The notes beneath the pieces are model-generated. The model did no database searches, had not been told where the DNA came from, and saw only the letters and a program-made list of their open reading frames with translations. 64,000 nt of DNA. Source: Glandiceps talaboti (taxonomy: Eukaryota > Hemichordata > Enteropneusta > Spengelidae). The position numbers were made by a program, and so were the translations under genes. Every line of letters begins with the position of its first letter. Position 1 is the first letter of the stretch. The DNA lies in contig NC_135561.1 of assembly GCF_964340395.1 (NCBI RefSeq), forward strand, positions 8,991,232-9,055,231. The letters run 5' to 3'. Shown one piece after another: positions 11,414 through 25,369 of this stretch.

Positions 11414-11588
11414 TCATTTAGTACAAATAGCACACGTGAGTTCCGAGATTTCCATTGACGTATGGGCCACATGGCATAGAACCCCCTGTAACGCAACGAC
11501 ATTCGACGTGATAAATATGACCACCACTAGTCGTCCCTGTCGACGAATTCGGCAATTTTTCAGCTGGGATGATCTAACAAATCTGTGG
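11414..11588 (-). pseudogene. Relic of a second short-chain-collagen-C4-like last exon
   Basis: Minus-strand translation matches the end of the C4-like domain in the neighbouring gene: PAEKLPNSS, GGHIYHVECRCVTGGSMPCG, then PYVNGN. A frameshift follows, after which SELTCAICTK and TGA resume in another frame. A TAG at 11574-11576 stands where the family has Val in the CVD motif. Only about 58 codons remain and no upstream exons were found, so this is a fragment of a tandem paralogue. Confidence 0.75.
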
Positions 11589-13040
11589 TGATAAGTGCAA
11601 ACAGTTTTAGTTTTGAATGAGATTTTAGAAAGAAATCATGAGGAACTCAGTGATAAGTCGGACTCAAAATGAGCTGACTATAATTCATGCACTCTTCTTA
11701 GGAGAACTTTTGAAATATTCGAGTCTTTTAATTAAAATTATTTTGTAAAGTTACAAACATAGTATAATTTAAGATGTCACATTTTCGGTTCATTATTTTT
11801 CAAAATTGAGCATTTTATATATTATGACAATACGTAAGACCACTCCCGCTCAGTCACTACCTCACTTATCTGCAAACATCACCTGTCTACTAGCTTCTTA
11901 TCAGGCAAAACTAGGCATGTGATCTCTGCGTGGTCATGTTGTGTCATACAGATCAGGTCAAGTTGGAGAATGGTACGGACGTCCTTTGTCTGTGTAAAGT
12001 ACAAATTTAACACACTATATTTTCAACAACCAAGAGACAAAGTCCGGCTTTGAGCTGCATTCACAAAAACGAATTTGGGAGAGCGGGAAAGATTTCTTCC
12101 TTGCAACCCCTTATTTTTTCAATATCCCTCCACACACTAAAATGTGTTTCAAATACCCCTACTAGACTGTAAAATTTTGAAGTATACCCCTTCCCTCCAA
12201 GACGAAAAACATTATTTCACATCTCTTGAATTTTCAAAAGCTTTAATCAAGTTATGATTATCATATCAAACATTCTACTAGTACTAATCTTTCAGAGTCG
12301 ATTATTTATTTGTATTTTGCAATGGAGCCAAACTCGACTAGCGAAAAGCTTTTTCTTGGACTCCAAAATTGCCAATTCAATTTTGTTTATAATATACAGT
12401 AAATTTGTTACTAATGACGGTATGCAATCTTTGGTAATAAATGAACTTTAGTTTTACGGCGATGGTTTGTTTTTTGGTTGGCAACGAGTAATATCAAATC
12501 TTCGGGGAGTACTATGATGCCAAAGGAAAATTGTTCAGAGACTTTGAACAATATCTGAAATGAAAAAAAAGAAAATAATAATTAAGGAACGTACCCTTAG
12601 AGGTATAACCCATAGGTTCAAATTAAAAGCACAAATTTACAAAGATTAAAAAAGATAGGGGTCAAAAGTCGACATATTCAGCATGTGACAGGTACGTGCA
12701 TGCTATGCTGGCAACGCTGTTTGGTTGGCTGCTGGGGTACCTATTTCTGATAAAGCTGGATCTCGGAAAAAAAATCAAATTCGGCAACTTGGAAGTGTTC
12801 TTGTCTAAAATATGGGGTCAAAAGTCGTACGTACATTGAAAGAGGTAGTTCAAACCTAAATGCGCGAAAAAAAACAAGACACAAACGTCTATGTCAGTCG
12901 GAATGGGGGAGGGGGTCAAAACCGTGGTACCTATTTATATACCCACACTATGTGAGTGCCCTCCCTTCTCCCCACCTCGACAATTCTACTGTGAATACTA
13001 TCTTGTGTGCTTGTAGACTCACCCTAATTCTTGCATGCTA
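11589..13040. other. No gene recognised
   Basis: Low-GC sequence with homopolymer runs. No exon, RNA or named transposon is supported here. Confidence 0.45.
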
Positions 13041-13244
13041 CTAACGGCAATCTGGAGGGCATAAATCCAGTCTTCCTACACTGCGTCTGTCAAGACGATT
13101 CTCTTCTTTCATGCTTTCTCGCCCAAACACGTCTTTGAGGACACTCTTCGAAGGCGAGTTGGGCAACTATTTTGCTTCTGTGACTTGTAAAACTGCACAG
13201 ATCAGACATAGTGCCAAAACTATAACTGTCAACAACTTTGCCAT
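13041..13244 (-). pseudogene. Small secreted-peptide-like ORF interrupted by TAG
   Basis: From ATG at 13244 the frame reads MAKLLTVIVLALCLICAVLQ then VTEAK: a basic start, a strong hydrophobic core, and a plausible signal-peptidase site after TEA. TAG follows at 13167-13169. Beyond it the same frame continues 41 codons (LPNSPSKSVLKDVFGRE at the start) with dibasic sites KR-like at NRLDRRS and a two-cysteine end, CPPDCR, before the next TAG. The layout resembles a precursor of a small secreted peptide, but I cannot assign a family. Either this is a single nonsense mutation, or the continuation is chance. An unspliced 68-codon gene model would need the stop explained. Confidence 0.35.
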
Positions 13245-15789
13245 CACTAATCAATGTTCACACTCGTGACGTAGTTACAGACAATTACAGGGAGGTGTTG
13301 GTATGACCACAAACCTACTTCTATAGATACTGTGTGAACATCCGAAAGGATTATCATCACACAGGCGTGACGCTGGCGGCGACCTTTAGATCTCACCCGT
13401 GTTCAGGTGAACACGATCTATGAGATCGGTGATATCAATGCTGGAGAGGGCAGATTTGAAGCTGTCTATTATCTTTGCTTGTTGAATGGCTACTTCTTAC
13501 TTCTATGCTGTGTAAACATCCGAAAGGATTATCATTACCTTACGTGTAATGTGGAGGGTATGACTCAGTATGTTGTTTTGTACAGAAATCAGCGTTTTTA
13601 AATTATCATAAGGGTGGCCCTTTTGTTTTGTTTGTTTCTCAGTACTTTTTCATGGCAACTATGGATCGGTCGGTCGCTATCTTCTTTTTATTGGATTCCT
13701 GTTAACATGGCCTTTCCCAGTTTCTCAACACAGTTGGCGTGTTCTCACTCTCCTACTTGAATATCTTCCGTCATGAAAGAAACTCACTGTTCGTGAACAA
13801 GTGTCGCCGCCGCAACCATGACTGTAGATAACGTCGACAGTCCGGACACTTTGTTATTTTTGCCAGAAAGGGAGCTATTCCACAAAATTAGAGGCGAGCG
13901 AAAAATATTTTTTTTTGTATTTTGATGTCGGAGCTGAATATTAATTAGAAACAGAAAAATGAGAAACAGAAAAAAAAATTGGTCACCCTAATCGGGTTGA
14001 TCATTATTAATATTGGTGAACGTTTATTTAGTCTTGTGATGCTATCCAAACAAGGTACACATTCTTTACCATATATATGGTAAAATATCATAATTAGGAA
14101 TGTTGGCTTGTTTCTACAAAAGTTGTAAAAAAATTATATATTTGGTTTCCTTCACCAACCACAGTTTATAACCAATCTCTTGGTGCTACAGAAGAGCGAG
14201 CAAAGCGTTATCTAATAGATGTTAATTTTATCTACTAATCCCGAGTTTTCGAGTGGTCAACTATGGAAGACTGGTGAGGACAGCGACCTACGATCTGTGA
14301 CGTGCAAAACTCTGACCTGCAAGTTGCATATCTATGACTTGCGACCTGGCAGTTGCAAAACTGCGATCTGCGAGTTGCAAAAACTGGCATGCCACCGGCG
14401 ATCTGCCTCGATTTCTCAAACTCATCATCGCTGGTGCATGGTCTGAGATGGATGAACTTGAACAAGTCATTTGACGATATTTCAACACCGGTTTCAATGT
14501 CTCAGAAATTACAACCTCGTTGGCTTTGCAGAATGGAATTTGTTACAGGTAACGATAGCGTGCGTGTTATTTTGACTAGTATATACATGATCCTGTAAGT
14601 TTAGTTATGCCTTCACTTGAATCTTTATCAAGAATGTTGACAGAAATGGGGGAAATTATCATACACAAAAAGCAAGGCCAAATCTCGTTTTATAATTTGA
14701 CTTGTCGATAAATATTACACTATCTACGTTACTATTCTTATCTCATGATTTACTGTAGGAATCCAGACGTCTAGCAAATTGTGTAAATTTATCATAGAAT
14801 TTAAAAATTTCTTACGTGTAGCTCGCCCTCACTGAAGTGTTTCATTACGTTCCTGAATCGTGGTACAGTGTACTTCATATCGACTTTGTGTTCTCCTTCA
14901 GAGAACAACTTAGTGCCGGCAAACTTCAGTCAACGGCCTCGGTTCGTAGAAGCCTTTCTGACTGCACATACACAGATCTAAGTTCTGTACAAATGCAGGC
15001 AACTCTGAAGAAAAAACACTTGATATATAAATAAATTGTGAACTCTGTACATCTATAGAGGATATCATGTACAACCAATACAGATTTGTCATCCCAGTAA
15101 CGATGCCCTCCTTTCTAATGACACACTTTGTCATTATGAACTCCCTAGGTACCTACATATTCGTCTACTTATACAAAATATGCCTCATTCCAGTAGCCTC
15201 CAATTTGTTTTCAAAGTCGTGCAATTTCAATTGGAGTGCCAACAAATACCGAAAGCAGAAATACACACTCATTAAATATGATTCGTCAATGAGATATCGA
15301 GATATTGTATTTAATAAATAATCGAACGGCGTGGTTTTTGTATAGATCTCGATAGGTAGTTTTCACTTTCTCCAAGAATGTGATATTTGTCGCTGAAGGT
15401 AACGCTTTATAAAAGTATTATAAAAACGCGCAAATTAGGGCAATAATTACTGTCAGTCTTTTTTTCTTTCAAACATTTATCCAAACAAATTGCTGAACAC
15501 ATTTGTTAAATGTTTAAGTATACAGTACATGTAACTGAGACATGAAATTTTAGTGTTAGCTTAAATACATTTCTTATTAACGAAAATGCCATAAATCTGT
15601 TATCAGAGCATTTTGCCTGTTGTCTGCATTCTTTTGTTAAACATTTCCTTCTTACATTGCTTTAACACAGTTCAGACAACTCGGTGCATAATTACTATTT
15701 CAAATTCAATTTTCGAAAGTGTGCTGCGTGTGTAACATATGTATCGAAGTCAAATGAAAACATGATAGTAAATAAATATGAGATGATTT
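13245..15789. other. No gene recognised; short internal repeats
   Basis: It holds two copies of a segment around ACATCCGAAAGGATTATCAT (near 13335 and 13515), one copy of a dispersed repeat (13646-13740), and a small cluster of TGCGAGTTGCAAAACT-like motifs at 14290-14390. The open frames here show no family resemblance. Confidence 0.45.
13646..13740. repeat. Dispersed repeat, copy 1
   Basis: It shares CATGGCAACTATGGATCGGT-like and TTTTTATTGGATTCCTG blocks with 47170-47328, where about 100 bp lies between the blocks. The family is unknown. Confidence 0.55.
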
Positions 15790-15796
15790 CACTAAC

Positions 15797-15958
15797 ACAT
15801 ACACACACACACACAAACACACACACATACATACATACATACATACGCACACACACGTGTGTATGTATGTATGTATGTATGTATGTATGTATGTATGTAT
15901 GTATGTATGTATGTATGTATGTATGTACGTACGTACGTACGTACGTACGTGTGTACGT

Positions 15959-16001
<43 letters not shown>
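15797..16001. repeat. Compound microsatellite (CA)n, (TATG)n, (TACG)n, (TG)n
   Basis: A compound array: CA-rich, then ACAT, TATG, GTAC and finally a pure TG tract. The two flanks are partly inverted (CA at left, TG at right), so it could form a hairpin. Confidence 0.97.
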
Positions 16002-16002
<1 letters not shown>

Positions 16003-19000
16003 GACATTTGCATTCACTTGGAAGCCGTTCTTGCTTGGCATAAGCCACGTATAAACAGATAATGTAATCAACGTTTTGTTCACTTGGGATTATCATGCAT
16101 ATTATCAGGTATACGACCCCTATCTAAAAAGGGGAATTTGTCAGTCACAGATCATGTATATTAGTCCCATGTTGAGAGATTACATTTAGAGTTCGCTGAA
16201 AGAAGTCCTTGGCGACCTAACCCTATCATATGGTAGAGAATGAAACCTGAAGCATCGAAGTATTTCTGATCTACCCGCGAGTAAGTGACTCTAGGGAGAT
16301 CAGAAACTATGGTTCATTTGCTGCAGTAGCGAATACCTACTGTTTGGCACGTCTATACTCTAAGTTGAAAAAAAAACACCAAACACTTTTAAGGTAGTTA
16401 TATAGTAAAATTGGATATATGTACTGAACATATATGCAATAAAATTTGAAGGGCCCCGAATAACGTAAAAAGTTAGGATAACTCAAAGTCGATGCACTTT
16501 TGGAAAATTCATATGATTTTTGTTTCAAATGTGTTTAGCAGACATAGCCAGTAGTTAATTATCCTACAAGGCATATTTTATTAAAAGCAGGTAACCCTTC
16601 AGATTAGTACTTGTTGAAACAATTTTGAGACATATCTCGATTTGCAATGCCAATCTCCTTTCCTAGGTGTTTTAGACACACACTGATATGCAGGGGCAAG
16701 ACAAGTTGCACTATGTCGGTTATTGACCTAGTTCATGCAGAGCATCTGCCGGTCCCAAAATATATGCAATATTTAAAAAAAAAATTGAAAGAATTTCAAA
16801 AAGATGTACAGCCATGCACTTTCCCGCCAAAATATTGAACTCATTGCTAGTTACCCTAAACCGTTAACCTAAATGATATGAATATCATTACTCTATATTT
16901 GTCAGCCCTTCTTCACGGAGTTCTTGACAGGGTGTCTCAAAGATACACAGGCTGCAAGTGGGAACATTTCGCTTTTCGTCAAGCAACTGAAACAAAAATC
17001 TTTGATAAAAATGACATTGTGCATAATTATCAATTAGTGGTCGGTCTAATTATCCGTATAGGTAGTGAAGTGACAGGTTTAAATTTTGACTGACTGAAAG
17101 GTAGGTTTGGAATACGTCGCCTTCTTGGTTTGACTTGCCTTGATACCTGTATATTGCAGTGGTCAATAAATATTCAATATCGAGACGCAGGCTTTGTCAT
17201 ACACTTTCAGTCATCACAGCATATTATGTCGAGACATGTCCCACGAATGATTATGTTTGTGTGCACATTCAATGTGTTCTGGTCGATGGAGGCACTGATT
17301 TTTAGGGCCTTTACCGTCAAATACACACTAATTTACGTTGTTAGGTGTACGCATGCACGCACGCACGCACACACACACACACGCACACACACACACACAC
17401 ACACACACTCGTAGACTTATAGATGACTCAATACACCTCATTGTGTACATGGTGTATTGAGAAGTAAGTCATTTTATCTAACGACACATTTTCACACTAT
17501 GGTCCAATTTACAGTTAGTACAACTTTCAGTATTGTCAAATTTATGATATTTAAGAGAGTAGGGAACAATCACACAAAATATCGCACAAGCTTAACAAAG
17601 GAACATCGTTCGTTTAGGTCAACCCCCCCCCCCTCCCCTAAGCGAACGTTCACAAGTGTGACATCAAACGGTTATATATGATGTAAAAATGATGAAAACT
17701 GCAGCAGTCACACCATTACAATCGAGGAAATGTAAAATCGCGATTGTAAACACTTTAAAATACTACCAGAAACCCAGCACCATCTAACATTACAAACAAA
17801 TTGTATCAACTTATTAACACCTCAGTAGTAAATACAAAACGTGATATTGAAGGTGTGCAATTCAGTTTTCCGTCGAAATTTGGTTAGAAGTGCGACAATG
17901 AAGTTCAGTAATCGCATTGACGCCAGACACTCTCCCTTCTCGAGTTAAACGAACGAAGTTCGCTTTGAGTTTGTGTGACGTTGTGCGATCGTCCTAAACC
18001 TGATTGTTTAAGTATTTACGATTTTACAAGCATTTAGTGTCATCATTAGTGATGAACAAACGTTTCGTACGAATACGAAGCAAAGTGAAGTAAACGTTCT
18101 TAGGATTTTACTGTACTATTCATGAAGGGGAATGATCACTGTAGTTAAATATTTCATGTAAGTTTAGAAGAGTTCTAATCATAGGCTAGGCCTTAAAAAC
18201 ATTTGTGTCTACGTTTTGATTGTATCATCTGTTATTCACTTAATATGCAATGCAATTGTCTTAAACATCGAATTCTTCATACAACAACTAACTATACAAT
18301 GGACTGCATTTTAACAATCGAGATGGTGCCTACCTATAGAGTGTTTATCTGTAGCTTAGATATCATTAACAACAGCCAGGTAAAACAGTATTCCTAACTT
18401 CTCCACTTTCTATGGTTTCATACGTCATTTGGGGGGGAAATAAGTCATTAGTTCTACCTTGCGTCTTACTATATCACTTCAAAGTTGCTTAAACAATGTT
18501 CTATCTACATTTATAGATCAAAGTGTGTTGCATATCATTTAAACTGTGTCATTCAGCTTTCTATGATATACACTTTCGGACTATTTTGAATATGAGTAAA
18601 ATATGGTTATTCTACCTTGCGCACTTTTCAAAAGATGAGAATGAAACAGGGACGTTTCACTTCTTTCTTTCCTTTATTTCGATCATCTGCTTAAAAATCT
18701 TTGTCCAACGATAGAATTATCTCTTACCCTGGAACCTGGAAGCGAAATAGGCTATCTTCTTATATATATGATAGAGACGTGTGCAGAAAAAAAAACATTT
18801 TCTCAACTACTAGCAATGGCGCGGACGACCGCAGTCCCTCGAAAACATCCAACAAGTCAGATTTTGAAATGGAAATTCATCTGTGACTGTCTGACTGTGT
18901 AGGTCAATTGTAGTTACTGTATTCAATTCAATTTTTAAAGTTGTATTTGGAACAAAAGTTAAATTGAACACAAGTCAGATTGTTTGCATAATTATAACTT

Positions 19001-19208
19001 TTAGATAGCAAACAATTTAAACAGAAGTACTCATGAATATTAATGAGAGTGAAACCTGTTATCATTATAGAATTTACACTTAGTCCCTCTATGTGTGCTG
19101 TTATTTTCTTTACTTTTTTTTGGCAATTTTTAAACTTCAGTCTGAACAACGCGCTGAGACGTACATGTAGCGTTATAAGACATAAAATGATAATGATAAT
19201 AATTACAG
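16002..19208. other. No gene recognised
   Basis: Apart from a (CA)n tract at 17346-17408 and scattered short runs, nothing identifiable is seen. Small open frames lack splice-site support and family resemblance. Confidence 0.45.
17346..17408. repeat. (CA)n microsatellite
   Basis: A CA dinucleotide run with CGCA interruptions at its left end. Confidence 0.95.
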
Positions 19209-19569
19209 AATGTATTAATGGTTATAATTTTACAATTTCCCCCAAATCGATTGGAGGAGGGTCTATGATTGGAGGGCGTCAGGCGTTAAAAGAGTTCAAA
19301 TAATCTGGAAGTATGAGCACAGTCCCCATCATTGGTCAGACCAATTGGACACGCCTGTATTTAGCAGACGATACTTTTTTTCCTTTAAAGAATGTATTAA
19401 TGGTTATAATTTTACAATTTCCCCCAAATCGATTGGAGGAGGGTCTATGATTGGAGGGCGTCAGGCGTTAAAAGAGTTCAAATAATCTGGAAGTATGAGC
19501 ACAGTCCCCATCATTGGTCAGACCAATTGGACACGCCTGTATTTAGCAGACGATACTTTTTTCCTTTAA
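19209..19569. repeat. 182-bp unit in near-perfect tandem duplication
   Basis: The segment starting AATGTATTAATGGTTATAAT at 19209 recurs at 19391 with almost no difference, down to TCCTTTAA. It is two copies head to tail. It contains no recognised coding or mobile sequence. Confidence 0.93.
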
Positions 19570-22255
19570 TTTCTTTTCATTTTCAATATTAGCAAATGTA
19601 TTAATGTAGACTAAGATTCTGAGTATTCATGAAATTTACCAAATCAGTTGAAGACATCGTGGAAAGTAATGGCAATTTTGAGCTTTTTGACTCATATTTC
19701 GAACATAGCATAACTAGTGACGTAGACGCGTGTTGTCGTGATGTAGAACTCACACCACTATAATAGTGGTCTGAGCGTAGAACGACCAGAGTATCTGTTC
19801 CATATTTTTGTTGAACCCTGGCTTATGCATGATATAAACAAGGTTATACGACGGCTATTTCCTTACAGGAACGACCAACAAAAGTGCTCTTCACACCTTC
19901 AAGGAAATGTGTACCTGACTGTCTATGGTACTGCAATTCTATGAGTAACAGTAGCTAGCAATATGACTATTGATTGAATTGTATGGAAAGAATGTAACAT
20001 AATATGCTACCGATTGTCCACGTAGTCAGTTGTTAACCTTGCATTATTCTTGCAGAGCTTCTATTTATGATTAGGCTCATTAAAGCTATACACAGGAAAC
20101 CACTGAGACGCAGATGAATGCATAAGGCAAAGTAATTAATCGAAATAGTCTGACAACGGATATGAAATCGTCTGACAAGGACATAAATATACAATCATTC
20201 AGTTAGCAACACTGACTATTTTTGTGACTTCACTTCCTCTCATCTTACAAGTGTTTTCATTCTTAGCCCTACTAGATGTTAATTTTATTTCAAAGCCATG
20301 CTATGGTCTAAAGGTAGTATATACATTCTATTACAATATACTACAGTCAAGTTGTAACGTGACTCGTGTTGGCAAGGCCCCCTGAGGTTATTCGTATTTT
20401 CCGCAGCTGAACGAATAAAACCGTTTCACTGTCATTTGATATTTAAACCCAAGCATACACATCAAGAAAGCATTCATTCTCTAACAATGCCCTATGCAAA
20501 ATTTGTGAACGTAAAAGCAAAATGTACTCAGGAAATATTGTTTGACAAACAAGATGAAATTTGTATTGATATTTTTGCATCTTCCACTTTTGATAAATTT
20601 GTTCCATTGTAACAAATTCGTGTAAATACTCTGCTAGTTTTCGCTCAGACTAGAACACACAAAATAATAACCTTAGTTCAGAATGGGATGATGATTACGT
20701 GCACGATCACATTCACCGTTGTTGCGTTCGACCTTCGCAGGGTTAATGTAGTTCGGTGAGGGATACATAGTAATACGTTTCTCTGTACCATTGTTGCTAC
20801 GGCGTTTTGAATATTCCTAGCTATGAGGACCATATTGAAAATAAGTGTTTCTAAAAATATTTTATGTGTTATCCTCGGTGATTTTTTAATCCTTGTATTT
20901 TAATATGTACTTGTATAAATGTTTACTTCATAAATTCAATTTTCAAAAAATACTGCATATAAATTACTCTCTACCTTTCAAATGAGTACTTCGACTTAAA
21001 CGCATAAGATGTTCGATGAAATTGGATGGATAGCCTTAGGGTACATACATAGCAAACTTGAGCTTTCCCATTCCCTAAAGATAGAATTGAACAGGAATTT
21101 ATACTAGAATTGACGATATTTCGCGGAACGTGGTCATTGCAGTGGTGTTTATTTTGTATAGTGGTAAGTTTTATTTCTTAGTGTTTGTGTCATGTTAGAC
21201 TCGTGTATTGAATCAGCTACGCCGTTGCTACACTTCCACGGAGTCACGAACAACGCGATAGGGCGCCTATGTTGTATAATAGATGATGACATTTTTTAAA
21301 AATAAACTTAGAAGTGTGCTCGGCATTATTGTTCCTATGCTTTTTGCACAAACATATCAGATACTTCCATCCTCGACAGAGTAGAAATGTGTATGTACAG
21401 AATTTACAAGGTGATAACGCCGACTTTTAGCAATGTTATTGTAATGGCATACATTACAGTTGCCATATGGTTGAGCAATTTGCATTAATATATTTTTTGA
21501 CTTTTAATTAAGCGATAAAACAACTTTACGTTTCTTTTTTACTTGAACAAATAATGCGAAATATTAGAGACATGCCGTGTTCGTAACCTGCAAAAAAAGG
21601 TTTGTGAAAAACGTACAAAAATGCTTGCTATGGTAGTACAAGAAGGGATTCGTTAACAAACGTAGTAAATACAACAAATTATTTGTTATTGCAAGTACTA
21701 CATTTTTAGGCAATAGAAACGTTTATATGATATTATATTGGGAGACCACAAATACATGCGCCTCTTAACTTCTAACAATCTTAATGAAGTAAAAAGACGT
21801 CGATATATTTGTAACATTGTTTGGTAATATATGGCTGCAAGGTTGACCTTATTCGTTTCAAATGATGCTTGAAACCTACCAATGCTGAGAGAAATATAGC
21901 CAGAATGAATTGTAACACCTGCATCAATTTCCTTAATCTAAAGATCATCACGTTTTTTTGGCATTTCTGATATTTTTGTTAAGAATGAGAGACTATTTTA
22001 ACATATTCATCAAAAGTCATTTTGTCCGCATGATTATTTTTTCTTTTGTTGCAACCAGAATATCGACCAATATACGTGAAATTGTTATCATAACAGTAAC
22101 TATGTCATTCTGGAGAAAAGGTGAACCACTTGCTAGGGCTCTATCAACCAAATTATCGACCATTATACTCGGTATTGGTATGTTCATAAACACACCTCAT
22201 TTTACCTTTTAAGGTTATAAACATGACATTCAACAACATGTCAATCAACCAATCA

Positions 22256-22256
<1 letters not shown>
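19570..22256. other. No gene recognised
   Basis: AT-rich intergenic sequence without a supported exon, RNA gene or recognisable transposon. A sequence near 59890-59960 resembles part of 19690-19800 (CGAACA then AACTAGTGACGT), hinting at a diverged dispersed repeat. Confidence 0.45.
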
Positions 22257-22300
<44 letters not shown>

Positions 22301-22420
22301 AATGAATTTCTATAGCGCCAGATTCCAAAAGATAAGTTCTGTTCAATGGCGCTTGAAAGGTTCAATCTATACAATATGCTAGCTTGAAAAGATGTGCTTT
22401 CAATTTGTTCTTAGTTTGTA
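22257..22420. repeat. (AATC)n plus a TATAGCGCC-type dispersed repeat
   Basis: An AATC tetramer run (22257-22299) is followed by ATGAATTTCTATAGCGCCAG and a later GGCGCTT. I associate this pattern with a 3' end common to dispersed repeats in invertebrate genomes. That link is from memory and weak. Confidence 0.55.
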
Positions 22421-23747
22421 GTTAGTGCTTTTACGATCGCATTTCTGGTGGATGCACGTTGATGTCCCACACAGCGATACACATCACCAGGTGACCTAGA
22501 TCAGATGAAAAGTGACGTTGTTATGGCAACTGAAAGGTTCATGCAGACAATGGCACAGCTAGGGTTATGATCAGAAATTGGCCTCGTATTCATTCCTGAC
22601 TTCCCATTAAAAGATTTTGTCGTTTATCAATGCCACAAATGATCCATTACATTTGATTTCGTGGAAGTAAATTGAAAGGAGATACATGTCTTTCAAGATA
22701 AAATAACATTTGTGTCGCATGTCTGGGGCATCAAAACTGTAGGTATCTTTAGCATCAGTAGAATCACGTCACTGTGAACGTCTAAACACAAATATTCTAC
22801 CAAATAGTAACAAATTATACATAATTCTAGATTACTTTTGGGTTCATTTTTTTCTTTTTTTCTCTTCTTTTTTTTGGGGGGGATTCGCATTTAAGAATAT
22901 CAATATCATATCATTATGTCAACAGGACATATCTAGCCATTGTCATTTGTTTTTGAAAGGCTAAGGAGCAAGATTGGAACCCCACTTTGTCCCAGTCAAC
23001 CTAGCTGTATAGATGAGGACCTGCCAGGAAAAGGAATGATTTGTGAAGGATTAATCCTATTCGCCAACATAGGCTGCAATGGATTGTATGCTGCCCTGGG
23101 AGGTGGAAAAGTTAGGCTAGGGCTGCTGTGCCGATATAGGTCGCACTCAGTGTAAGAAAGAATGAGTGTACCGATTCGGGTGGGTATCCAGTGGGAAAGA
23201 GCACGCCAAATATTCACCTACCTCTTTATTGTCTGGCTGCTTTGCGTGTGACAACACCCAAAAAGTAGCATGGTATTTACATAGCATTATACATAGTTTA
23301 TAGACTCATGGTTTACTCATGTTTGCTCCACATGATCGGACATCTCACATTATCACTGTTGCTTTCATTAGTGATGAGTCAGCTTGTCTGAAGAGTTGCC
23401 CTTCTATACTACCCATATTGTAGTATCAATGCTGTAAATGATACACAGTTTCGGCGATATCTGATGAAAGTCTATAGGACACTCAACTTCAGCTCGCTCA
23501 CAAAAACCTTACCACAGTTAACTTGAAACATTGTTGGTTCAACCATTATTTCTAAAGCTATTTACTCAAGAATAAACAAAATTGTGTATTATAATTGCAA
23601 ATTTAGCACGATAACATAATGTCTTCTCAAATACTGTGAAGTTATTCATCTGTCAAGTCAAATTCACAACCTGAGAAATATTTTTGTTATGTCTTCCATG
23701 TTAATTTGTATTTGTAATGCCTAGATTTCGTGGTTCCCCTCACATTC

Positions 23748-23751
<4 letters not shown>
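22421..23751. other. No gene; possible dispersed repeat at about 22960-23215
   Basis: The part CAACCTAGCTGTATAGATGA followed by GACCTGCCAGGA resembles a dispersed repeat I associate with several marine invertebrate genomes, but I cannot name it. Nothing else is recognisable. Confidence 0.35.

Positions 23752-23799
<48 letters not shown>
23752..23799. repeat. (GA)n microsatellite
   Basis: A pure GA dinucleotide run of about 48 bp. Confidence 0.96.
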
Positions 23800-23802
<3 letters not shown>

Positions 23803-25369
23803 TACGACATTTGTAACCTTTGTAGTACACGTACCAGCTCTACTATAGAACATTTGAATTATTCTCTAGCGTAGTAAATTCCGCCCAACATGTTTTTTTT
23901 TGTTGAAAATCCATCATTCAATTTATTTCGCTCATAAGCTCACAAAATGTCACACAAAGTTTAATAATAGACGTTGGCGAGGGACTCTGGATATGATCCT
24001 GCATGTTTAATTTATTATACTTTAAAAATGAACACTACGTATACGTTTCACAGTGATTCCATTATCATTCCCGGACTGTATATTTTATTTATAAGCCGTT
24101 TTGGCATGTGACCTTCTTTGCAAATAAACTTACCGATGCATTGTTTCACATACATATATAGTTGAGTTTCATAACCGTCCATCATTATATCCCGTAGAGT
24201 CGTCGTATATCTTATCGTCCCTTCTCATAAACCATCCGGTCTACTCTTAAGTAACTCTGAACCGTCCTAGAGAAAACTAGCAGGATATCCCTTTCATGGG
24301 TCTATACTTAATGTGAAAATCAACCCCCACCTTTTAATAGTGCCGATATTTATAACATTACATTCATTTCTACTGAAGGTCAAACATATCTTTCATGGCA
24401 ACAATTCGAAGACAACTCAATATATATCGCATAGTATAGCATGTTTCTAGACATTAATCTCATGTTATGTGCAATGGCATAGTTTTTATGTCGTAATTCT
24501 TCTTGCCGTACATGTATATATTATATACTCAAACAACACTAATTAATTCAGGATGGCGGAAGGATATTCCCTATCTCTTCTCGGGTTTTGTTCGGAACTA
24601 TATCTCTAAAAAATTTTTTTTACCAAAAGTAATATCTTTTCTTCCGGCGTATTTTAAATGTATTTTTCATTAATGACGTAACGAAATGTATGTTTGTAAT
24701 GAAGGAATACTTTTTTCTACCGTCTACATTTTCATTTTCAAAGATAACTATGTTACCCATTGTTAACAATTTGAATAAACAAACAGCAATTATTTTTCAT
24801 TGCTTGTATGAGGTGATATTCTTTTGTGTCATTACCACGCAACCCATACATGTGATTTATGCTTTATTACGTTTGTAATTGCGACAATCTTACGACAACC
24901 ATGGCACCTGCGATTTTAATCAGTTGGTGTTGCGAATCTATTGCTTAGTGTTAGAACTCAGTTAAGTAGATTGCGAAGTAATTGTTGTAACTAGCGATTT
25001 AAGTTGTTTATATTTGCGAATCCATTGCTCATATAGTTAAAAATCTTGCAATGTTGACAACTGTCGCAAAAATAAAATATTTTAACTTAGTGAAACTAAA
25101 GTATACATTGTGACTCTTTTTAGCGGCTATAACACTATAGAATATCGCAAGACCCCTTTGATTGCATTTGCAAAACTACTACCTGTAATTTCATAAATTC
25201 ACAAGGTCAGACAATCCTACCGTAACATGATGACAACCATATGCTTGCTAATGTGTTCACAATTGCGGCAAGTAGTACAGATTTTCTTCAAAATGGAACT
25301 GTATTGTCTTTAAACAAATTTCTTTGCCTACTATATACCAGGCGTTGCGCTATATAGCATTCACAGTTT
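23800..25369. other. No gene recognised
   Basis: AT-rich sequence with no supported feature. Confidence 0.45.
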
